Positions 43,374-52,500 of a stretch of DNA of 64,000 nucleotides are shown in pieces. The notes below the pieces were generated by a model. That model was not told where the DNA came from, did not search any database, and saw only the letters and a program-made list of their open reading frames with translations. The stretch comes from Cupriavidus malaysiensis (GTDB lineage: Bacteria; Pseudomonadota; Gammaproteobacteria; Burkholderiales; Burkholderiaceae). Numbering within the stretch: the stretch's first letter is position 1; every line of letters starts with the position of its first letter. A program made the translations under genes and the position numbers. The stretch spans positions 992,001 through 1,056,000 of the forward strand of contig NZ_CP017754.1 in the NCBI RefSeq assembly GCF_001854325.1. The letters run 5' to 3'.

Positions 43374-44255
43374 ATGCTGCTGCTGATCGCCTTTCTTATC
43401 GGGGCAGGATCCCTGTCCGCCGTGGTCATTATGTTCCTGTCGATCAAGCGCCTGACCGGCGCGGTCCCGACGGAAGACCGCCTTTACCTCGACCCGCTGC
43501 CGCCGATGCTGCGCGCGCTCTGGCCCCTGGTGAATTTCGTCGACCACCATTTCGGCGTCCTCGTGCGTCCTGGCACGCTGAGCCGGATCGAGCAGCAGCT
43601 GCGCGTGACGGGCCTGCTCTTCCTGCTGTCGCCGCGCCAGTTCGCCGCGCTGCGCATCCTGTCGACGCTGATCGCCATGATGATGGGCATCCTGCCGATG
43701 GTCTTGCTGTCGTCGTTCTCGCCGTGGATCCTGCTCGGCATGGCATTGCTGGGCTGGTATTACCCGCGCATCTGGGTCCACGACATCCGCCGCCGCCACG
43801 TTGCCCGCATCCTCAAGCAACTGCCGATCTATCTCGACTTCCTGACCCTGGCGGTGGAGGCCGGCCTCAACCTGAACGGCGCGCTCAAGCATGCGGTGGA
43901 GAAGGGGCCGGACGGGCCGCTGCGGCGCGAGTTCGAGCACATGCTGCGCGACCTGAAGTCGGGGCTGTCGCGTACCGAGGCGCTGCGCCGGCTCGACGAG
44001 CGGGTCGAGATCCGTGAGATCAGCAACTTCGTCGGCGTGGTCATCCAGGCCGACCGCATGGGTTCCGGCATGGCCGCCGCATTGCGCTTCCAGGCAGACC
44101 AGCGTCGCGTGGAGCGCTTCCAGCGTGCGGAGAAGCAAGCCATGGAAGCGCCGGTGAAGCTGGTGTTCCCGCTGCTGGTCTTTATTTTTCCCATTACCTT
44201 CATCGTGCTGGCTTTCCCCATCGTGATGAAATTCATGCAGGAGGGATTGCTGTGA
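43374..44255 (+). CDS. tadC: TadC-like inner-membrane platform protein
   Basis: 293 residues of the T2SSF type. An N-terminal transmembrane helix is followed by a soluble part, two hydrophobic helices near 95-125, the conserved LKQLPIYLDFLTLAVEAGLN (GspF domain start, about 145-165) with EISNFVGVVIQADRMGSGMA near 218-237, and a C-terminal helix. It pairs with TadB. The stop overlaps the GTG start of the DUF192 gene (GTGA), so both are translated together. Confidence 0.92.
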   Translation: MLLLIAFLIGAGSLSAVVIMFLSIKRLTGAVPTEDRLYLDPLPPMLRALWPLVNFVDHHFGVLVRPGTLSRIEQQLRVTGLLFLLSPRQFAALRILSTLIAMMMGILPMVLLSSFSPWILLGMALLGWYYPRIWVHDIRRRHVARILKQLPIYLDFLTLAVEAGLNLNGALKHAVEKGPDGPLRREFEHMLRDLKSGLSRTEALRRLDERVEIREISNFVGVVIQADRMGSGMAAALRFQADQRRVERFQRAEKQAMEAPVKLVFPLLVFIFPITFIVLAFPIVMKFMQEGLL

Positions 44256-44614
44256 AGCTGACCTTGTTGAACGTTGCCGGCCGCAGCACGCCGGTGCTGG
44301 TCGAGGTGGCGCAGACCTCGGTCGAGCGCATGGTCGGGCTGCTGGGCCGCGACGGCCTGAGCGACGACGCCGGCCTGCTGCTGCGGCCATGCGGCGCGGT
44401 GCATACCTTCGGCATGCGCTTTGCCATCGATGTGGTCTTCCTCGACCGCAAGCAGCAGGTGCTGGAAATCCAGCATGAGGTGCCACCGCGCCGCGCGCTG
44501 TTCAAGATACGTGCCCTGCAGGTACTCGAACTGGCAGCAGGCGCGGCGGAGCGGCACCGCATCCGGGTCGGCGATACGCTCGCCTTCGAGGAACGGCAAT
44601 GCGAGCCAATCTGA
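44252..44614 (+). CDS. DUF192 family protein
   Basis: 120 residues with a GTG start at 44252, supported by the ribosome site aggagg and a four-base overlap with tadC. The fold markers are the family's conserved MVGLLGRDGLSDDAGLLLRP and MRFAIDVVFLDRKQQVLEIQ, the latter being the most conserved block of DUF192. No signal peptide is visible, while many DUF192 members are exported. The biochemical role of this family is unknown to me. Its location between tadC and a TadE-like gene, with overlaps on both sides, points to a pilus-linked function; DUF192 genes near Tad loci occur in other beta-proteobacteria as far as I recall. Confidence 0.87.
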   Translation: MKLTLLNVAGRSTPVLVEVAQTSVERMVGLLGRDGLSDDAGLLLRPCGAVHTFGMRFAIDVVFLDRKQQVLEIQHEVPPRRALFKIRALQVLELAAGAAERHRIRVGDTLAFEERQCEPI

Positions 44615-45342
44615 GGCCTCCCGCCCGGCAGCACGGGCAGGCCGCGGTCGAGTTCATCGTGATCGCGCCGCTGCTGCTGTTCTTCTGCCTGGGCATCCTC
44701 CAGTTCGCGCTGCTCTACCAGGCCAAGGCGACGCTCGACTACGCCACGCTGCAGGCTGCGCGCGAGGGGGCCGTCAACCACGGTTCGCTGGAGAGCATGC
44801 GCATCGGCCTGGCGCGCGGCCTGGCGCCGCTGTACGCGCGCGCCGCGGATGCCGACGGCAGCCAGGCCGCCTTCGACAAGGCAAGAGCCGACGTGCGCGC
44901 GCACAGCGTGATCACGCTGGTCAGCCCGACGCCTGCCATGCTGCGCGACTTCGGCCAGCCGGTCGGCTACGACGGGAAGACCTTCACCGAGATCGCCAAC
45001 GATACGCTCTATTACCGCAATACGCGGGCGGGACGGGAATCCGGCGTCAACATCCAGGATGCCAACCTGCTCAAGATCCGCGCCCTGTACTGCTACGACA
45101 TGTACGTGCCACTGGCCAACAAGGTCTTCTACTACGTGGCCAACGTCATCGGCAATATCGGCAGCGGCGGCATTCTGACGCGCGAACCGGCGGAGCCGGG
45201 CGATCCCTACGGCAGGCCCGCCAATCCCGATTCGCCTTGCCTGGTGAAGCTGGAAGACGGCATCGAAACCGGCCGCTGGCCGCTGGCGCTCGAATCGGAG
45301 GCGCTGGTGCGGATGCAGTCGCCGTTCCGGGGTGGCAAGTGA
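44599..45342 (+). CDS. TadE-like pilus assembly protein
   Basis: 247 residues, starting 16 bp before the end of the DUF192 gene. The leader ends in G13^QAAVEF, the same Glu-at-+5 prepilin-type signature, followed by the hydrophobic helix IVIAPLLLFFCLGILQFALL and the typical TadE sequence YQAKATLDYATLQAAREGAV. The extracytoplasmic domain is about 190 residues with two cysteines (RALYCYDMY and PCLVKLED). This is the classical TadE minor pseudopilin of the cluster. The stop overlaps the GTG of the lytic transglycosylase gene by four bases (GTGA). Confidence 0.87.
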   Translation: MRANLRPPARQHGQAAVEFIVIAPLLLFFCLGILQFALLYQAKATLDYATLQAAREGAVNHGSLESMRIGLARGLAPLYARAADADGSQAAFDKARADVRAHSVITLVSPTPAMLRDFGQPVGYDGKTFTEIANDTLYYRNTRAGRESGVNIQDANLLKIRALYCYDMYVPLANKVFYYVANVIGNIGSGGILTREPAEPGDPYGRPANPDSPCLVKLEDGIETGRWPLALESEALVRMQSPFRGGK

Positions 45343-46052
45343 GGCCGAAGGTGGGAGGGCAATCGGGACGGCAAGCCTGCGGCGTGCGGCAGCTGTGCGG
45401 CGGCCGGCGTCTGCCGCGCTGGGCGCTTGCCGTACTGCTGGCCGCTGCCGCTGCGCAAGGTGCGCACGGTGCGACGACTGGCACACCATCGGGCGCGGTT
45501 CAGGTTATCCGCGGTGGCCTGGGCGAGGGCGTCGGGCCCATGCGCGAACCGGAGCCGGACGAGCGGCTGGCGCGGATCGTGGAGATTGGCGCGCAGTCAG
45601 CTCCGCGCGGCTTAGCGGGCCCGCCCGCCGTGGCCACGGCCGCGCGCATCGGTCGCCTGGCGCCCATCATCAGCGAGGCCGCGCTCGCCACCGCCGTCGA
45701 CCCGTCGCTGCTGATGGCCGTGATCGACGTGGAATCGCGCGGCAACCCGCGCGCGTTGTCGCCCAAGGGGGCGACGGGCCTGATGCAGCTGATGCCGGCC
45801 ACCGGCGCGGAGCACGGCGCGGCCGATCTCTACGATGCGCGGCAGAACGTGATGGCCGGCGCCCGCCACCTGGCCATGCTGCTCAAGCGCTTCGGCAGCC
45901 TGCCGCTGGCGCTGGCCGCCTACAACGCCGGCAGCGGGGCCGTGGCACGGCATGGCGGACGGATCCCCCCGTACACCGAGACGCAGGCCTACGTGCCGAT
46001 GGTGATGGAGCGCTATGCGTTCTATGACCGCATGAACCTGCGGGCCAGGTAG
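45339..46052 (+). CDS. Lytic transglycosylase (SLT domain) of the pilus operon
   Basis: 237 residues with the GTG at 45339, which overlaps the TadE-like stop. A basic N-terminus is followed by a hydrophobic stretch (about 27-45, WALAVLLAAAAAQGAHGA), so it is exported. The goose-lysozyme-like SLT domain covers about 105-230: the catalytic Glu132 in VIDVESRGNP, then GATGLMQLMPATG, and LALAAYNAGSGAV near the end. It would open the peptidoglycan to let the pilus machine cross. It is the last gene of the operon; no strong terminator follows in the next 100 bp. Confidence 0.9.
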   Translation: MRPKVGGQSGRQACGVRQLCGGRRLPRWALAVLLAAAAAQGAHGATTGTPSGAVQVIRGGLGEGVGPMREPEPDERLARIVEIGAQSAPRGLAGPPAVATAARIGRLAPIISEAALATAVDPSLLMAVIDVESRGNPRALSPKGATGLMQLMPATGAEHGAADLYDARQNVMAGARHLAMLLKRFGSLPLALAAYNAGSGAVARHGGRIPPYTETQAYVPMVMERYAFYDRMNLRAR

Positions 46053-46551
46053 CCGTCGTCCGGCGGCGGCCTGTCGGCGCATCGTCTTGGGAATCCGGCC
46101 TGCGCCGGTCTTCCTTCCGCCCGCCGCCAGCGCACCGTTTCCTCTCGTCTTCCCCCTCGCTCTCCCTTTCCCTTCTCCTCATCCTTTTCCGAGCGCCTGC
46201 TTCCGCGGATTCGTAGCGGTCTGATGGTTCCCTTCGCCGCGAGGGGCTGGGAAAAGGCGCCGAGGCGCTCGGATCGCGGGCTTCGCATGCCTTGCAGGCC
46301 GCGGCTGGACAGCAGGTATGCCCAGGCGCCGGTGCTGCGGCAAATCTCCGTCGGTACCGGTCTTTTCGTAAGACGCTTCGCAGCGAAATCCTCTGCACTT
46401 TCAGACTCGTCCAATGCCTTTCCAGCGAGGCTTTCGCTATCGTTTTCATGCCTTGAAGTGGCACTTCCACACGCCGCAGTTCTATTTTCCAAGGCCGACG
46501 CAACGATCTCATGCAATGCAATTCGGCCGTTCAGATTAGGGAAGAAACACC
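46053..46551 (+). promoter_or_regulatory. Leader region of the trimeric autotransporter gene
   Basis: 499 bp without a convincing gene. A pyrimidine-rich tract (C/T almost only) runs from about 46137 to 46190. Further on a short inverted repeat (gcttcgcagcgaa near 46376) and an AT-richer stretch close to 46500-46550 may belong to the promoter. The autotransporter start is preceded by a weak ribosome site (gggaagaa), 10-18 bases upstream. Confidence 0.45.
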
Positions 46552-49500
46552 TTGAACAAGTCATACAAGATCATCTGGAGCGAAGCCCAGAACGGATGGG
46601 CCGTGGCCTCCGAAATCACGGCCGGGCGCGGCAAATGCAAGGGTGGCCGCGCGGCCGTCAGGCGCAGCCGCGCCGCCGGGCTCGCCGCAGGCGGACTGAT
46701 GCTGGCGGCGGGGAGCGCGCAGGCGGCGCCCGCAAGCGATCAGTTGATCCAGATCCGGCCCGGTCTCGATGCCGGTGCGAGTTCCGTCAAGCCTGCGCAG
46801 GCCAGGGATCCCGGCGACATGGCCATCGGCGCCAGTTCCGTCGCACAAAGCTCGACGCCGAGCGGGAGCGGCGATCCCAACTTCTGGCACGCAGCCACCG
46901 CGGTCGGCTATGGCTCCCATGCGATCGGAGACCGCACCTCGGCCTTCGGCCTGCAGGCAGACGCCAGCGCGGAGCACGCCACCTCCATCGGTGCGCAGTC
47001 CAAGGCCGTCGGCAAGACCTCCACCGCGCTTGGCGCGCGGGCTCAGGCCAGCGGTGACAGCGCAATCGCAGCGGGCGCGGATGCGCGCGCCAGCGGCTAC
47101 CGGAGCGTAAGCATCGGCACGCGCTCGTCGGCGACCGCAGACAGTACCTTGTCGCTCGGCAACGATGCCGCCGCGCTGGCGGCCTACAGTGCCGCCATGG
47201 GCAACCAGGCTACCGCTACCGGGCGCAACAGTGTGGCGCTCGGCGCCAAGTCCGTGGCGGACCGTGCCGATACCATTTCGGTCGGCACCGACAGCTACAA
47301 GCGGCAGATCACCAACGTCAAGGCGGGCGTGCAAGAAACCGACGCCGTCAACGTCGCCCAGCTCAGCGAGGTCGCTGTGCTGGCCGCGCAGGGCAACCGC
47401 TACTTCAAGGCGCAGGGTCTCAGCGACGGCTCCGACGACGCCCAGGCCAGCGCCCTGCGCGCCGTGGCCATCGGCGCCGGTGCGCACGCCAACGCCACGA
47501 ACACCGTCGCGCTCGGCGCCGGGTCCGTAGCCGACCGCGACAACAGCGTATCGGTGGGCACCCAAGGACAGCAGCGCCAGATCACCAACCTGGCGGCGGG
47601 GTCCTCGCGCACCGACGCCGTCAACGTCGGCCAGCTGAACGATGCCATCCAGAATGTCACCGGCGGCGGCAACAATTCGATTGCCGATGCGGTCATGTAC
47701 GACGACGCGGCCAGCCATGCCAGCGTCACCCTGAAGCGCAACGGCGGCGGCAGCGTGGCCCTGCGCAATATCGCTGCCGGCACTGCCGATACCGATGCGG
47801 TGAACCTGAAGCAGCTCACCGATGCCGGCCTGAAAGTGGACGGCAACGGTAACGTCAAGGGTGCGTTCGTCGCCTACGACAGCGAAACCAAGGACCTGGT
47901 GACGCTGGCCGGCGCCAAGGGCGGCACCACCATCACCAACCTGAAAGCCGGCAAGGCCGATCTCGATGCGGTCAACATCAGGCAACTGAAGGACGCCGGC
48001 CTGCTCACCGAGGACCCGGTGACCGGCGACCAGGTCGGGCTGGCCGTGTCCTACGACAACGGCAATCGCGACGACATCACGCTCAAGGGCAAGACCGGCA
48101 CCATCATCCACAACGTGGCCTCAGGCAAGGCGCAGCACGATGCGGTCAACGTGCTGCAGATGCAGCAGGCGGGCGTTCTCGGTGACGATGGCGTGGCCAA
48201 CCAGGTGGTGCTGTTCAACGGCGCCAACGGCGAAGCCAATGCCGCCGGCAAGAAGCTGATCAACCTGAGCAAGGGCGAGTCCGACACCGACGCCGTCACC
48301 GTCAAGCAGCTCAAGGATGCTGTCGCCAGCGGCATGGTCGAACCCACCAAGCTCGACTTCCTTGCCGTCAACAGCAAGGGAGGCAGTCCGGTGGCAGTGG
48401 CCAAGGGCTACGACGGCATCGCCCTCGGCACTGACGCCCAGGTGGCCGAACGCGCTACCAACGGCATCGCCATCGGCGCTGGCGCCTCCGCGGATGGGAG
48501 CAATTCCGTCGCCCTCGGCGCAGGCGCCAATACTGCCGGCCGCCAGAACGTGGTATCGGTGGGTTCCATCACCACGTCGACCAATCCTTCTATTCCGCCG
48601 GTGGAAGATACGCGCCAGATCATCCACGTGGCCGCCGGCACCCAGGCTACCGACGCCGTCAACGTCTCGCAGCTCACCGGCGTGACCCAAGCGCTCGGCG
48701 GCGGCGCCGGCATCGACAGCGCCACCGGCAAGCTCAACGCGCCCAAGTACACCATCGGCGGCAAGGACTACAGCAACGTCGGCGACGCGCTGCAGGCAGC
48801 CAGCACGGCGGGCGGCGCCAATCCGCTGGCCGTCAGCTACGACGACGACACCAAGGCCAAGATCACGCTGAACAGCGGCGGTTCCGCCGCCGCCATCACC
48901 AATGTCGCGAATGGCCGCAGCGCATCGGATGCCGTCAACCTGGCCCAGCTCAAGGACACCGTGTCCACGCTGGGCGGCGGCGCCACCATTGACGCCGAAG
49001 GCAAGGTCAAGGCACCCACCTATACGGTGAAGGGGCTGGATGGCAAGGATGGCACTTACAGCGACGTGGGTTCGGCGGTTGATGCGCTCAATGCGAATAT
49101 GAGCAATATTGCGCCGAACTTGAAGTATATGAAGTTCGGGGTTTCCGACGCAGCGCAGGCGCAGGCCAGCGGTACCGATGCGGTGGCGATCGGCGGTAAT
49201 GCGTTTGCCATGGGCGAGCACGCCAGTGCCATTGGCCGCAATGCGCGTGCGCAAGGGGATGATGCCGTAGCGATCGGCTATCGCGCGAACGCCTCGGCGG
49301 ATCGGGCAACGGCCATCGGCATCGGTTCGGTGGCTGTGCAGACGGGGTCCGTGGCGCTCGGCGCCAATTCCGTGGCGGACCAGGTCAACGTTGTCTCAGT
49401 CGGCAGTTCTTCGAACGCACGCCGCATCATTAACGTTGCGGATGGCGTAGGCGAAAACGATGCGGTGAACCTCGGGCAGGTCAATAGTCTGCTGAAAGGT

Positions 49501-52500
49501 ATCAAGCCTAATCCGGAAAACTACTCGACTCTGTCGGCGGAGACTAGGGCCGCACTTCCCCCGCTGGACAAGCTCATTGCGATCGGAAGCACAAACAAAC
49601 TCGAAGGGACTGAGGCTCAAGGCGCCGAGGCACTGGCGATTGGTCTGAATGCCAAGGCCACTGCCGACAGCGCAGTCGCCATCGGTTCGAACGTGACCTC
49701 AGGGCAGGCGGGCAGCGTCGGCATCGGTCAGAACGTCTCGACGGGTGGCACGAACTCTATCGCGATCGGCAGCGTTGCCACCTCGGCTGGAAAAAGCGCC
49801 GTGAGTATCGGCTATCGGGCCAGTATCGATGGAGACAGTTCGGTCGGCATCGGCGATACCGTCGCGATTGCAGGTGATAAGAACGTCGCAATCGGATCGC
49901 GCATTGCAGGCACCGCTACGAACAGCATCATCCTCGGCGATTCCAGCGATGCGAATGTGAGCAATGTGATGTCGATCGGAGCCAAGGGCAACGAGCGCCG
50001 CATCATTCACGTCGCAAAGGGTACCGGGGGCACAGATGCTGTCAACGTCGATCAACTCAATGAGGCGATCAAGTCGGTCCCGACCAATGCGCTAGCGGTA
50101 TCGTATGACGATGACAAGAAGTCGAAGATCACGTTCAACAAGGGCGGTGAGGCGACGACGCTGACCAATGTTGCCACGGCCAAGAACGATACCGATGCGG
50201 TGAACCTGAAGCTGCTGAAGGATGCGGGCATGGACTTCGGCAACAATGGCGAAGTCAAGGGTGGGGTCGTGACCTATGACGACAGCACCAAGACCAAGGT
50301 CACCTTCAACAGTGGCGGCTCCGCTACGACGCTGAGCAATGTGGCGGCTGGCGTGTCGGAAAACGACGCGGTCAACGTCAAGCAACTGACAGACGCGGGC
50401 CTGGACGTCGGCACGGGCGGCAAGGTGAACAACAAGGTGGTCACCTACGACGACAGCACCCAGACCAAGGTGACGTTGGGCGGTAAGGATGCCACGACGG
50501 CAGTCCAGTTGACTAACGTTGCCACGGCCAAGAACGACAGCGATGCGGTGAACCTGAAGCTGCTGAAGGATGCGGGCATGGACTTCGGCAGCAATGGCGA
50601 AGTCAAGGGCGGGGTCGTGACCTATGACGACAGCACCAAGACCAAGGTCACCTTCAACAGTGGCGGCTCCGCTACGACGCTGAGCAATGTGGCGGCTGGC
50701 GTGTCGGAAAACGACGCGGTCAACGTCAAGCAACTGACAGACGCGGGCCTGGACGTCGGCACGGGCGGCAAGGTGAACAACAAGGTGGTCACCTACGACG
50801 ACAGCACCCAGACCAAGGTGACGTTGGGCGGTAAGGATGCCACGACGGCAGTCCAGTTGACTAACGTTGCCACGGCCAAGAACGACAGCGATGCGGTGAA
50901 CCTGAAGCTGCTGAAGGATGCGGGCATGGACTTCGGCAGCAATGGCGAAGTCAAGGGCGGGGTCGTGACCTATGACGACAGCACCAAGACCAAGGTGACG
51001 TTCAATAAGGGCGGCTCCGCTACGACGCTGAGCAATGTGGCCAAGGGCGTGGACGGTAGTGATGCGGTCAACGTCGACCAACTCAATGACGCGATCAAGT
51101 CCGCGCCGGGCAGCGCACTGTCCGTGGCCTACGATGACAGCAACAAGACCAAGGTGACGCTCAACAAGGGGGGGGCGGCGACGACGCTGACCAATGTGGC
51201 GGCTGCCAAGGCTGACAGCGATGCGGTGAACCTGAAGCTGCTGAAGGATGCCGGTATGGACTTTGGCAGCAATGGTGAAGTCAAGGGCGGGGTCGTGACC
51301 TATGACGACAGCACCAAGACCAAGGTCACCTTCAACAGTGGCGGCTCCGCTACAACGCTGAGCAACGTCGCCGCAGGCTCCCTTGACAACGACGCGGTCA
51401 ACCTGAAGCAGCTCAACACCGGTATGGGACACGTTGCCGCCGCGCTGGGAGGTGGTGCCGCGGCCGACGGCAAGGGCGGACTGTCGTCGCCCTCCTATAT
51501 CATCAACGACGCGAATGGCAATGCCCACACCTATCAGGACGTCGGATCGGCCCTGTCGGCGGTGACCGAAAGCATGCAGGGCATCGCGCCGAACCTGAAG
51601 TACATGAAGTTCGGTCCTTCGGACGCCGCGCAGGCGCAGGCCACCGGAACGGATGCGGTCGCCATTGGCGGTAACGCATTCGCTATGGGTAATCAGGCGC
51701 TTTCGGTTGGCCGCAATGCGCGTAGCCAGGGCGATCAGGCAATGGCGATGGGCTACCGTGCCAACGCCAGCGGGGATCGTGCTCTAGCTCTTGGCTACGG
51801 AGCAGTGGCAGCGCAGGACGATGCCATCGCAGTCGGCTTTGGCTCTGTAGCCATGGAGAAGAATACCTTTGCCGTTGGGGGCACCAGCAATCTCCGTCGT
51901 ATAGTCAACGTCGCGGAGGGCACTGGTGATACCGACGCGGTCAATCTCGGACAGGTCAACAGGCTGCTGGCCGATTTGAACACGGCACCAGCGAAGGAGT
52001 CGCGCATGCTGAGTGCGGAGTCCTCGGCTAAACCAGAGCAACTGATCATGGCTGGACCGACCAATAAGCAGAATGAGACGTCGGCGACGCACAGGGACAC
52101 CATTGCAGTTGGACTTAGCGCACGAGCCAATGCGGAAGAGGCCGCCGCATTTGGCTACAGCGTGTCGGTCGGCGGCAAGGGATCTGTCGGCGTCGGCAGC
52201 AAACTCGCAGTTGACGGCACCAATTCGGTGGTGATCGGGCAAGGAGGCTCCTCCTCGGCTGATGAGGTCGTGGCAATTGGTGCCAAGGCGGCAGGAAATG
52301 CAGTGCGTTCGGTCGTTATCGGTTACAACTCTTCCACTCGGGACACGGCAACGGATACCGTCCTGATCGGCAGTAACCTGATTAACGCCGAAGGCAAGAA
52401 CAGTGTCGTCCTCGGCGCCAACAGCAATGGCGCGCTTGACAACGTCATCTCCGTCGGCGCCAAGGGCAACGAACGCCGCATGGTCTTCCTCGCCGCCGGT

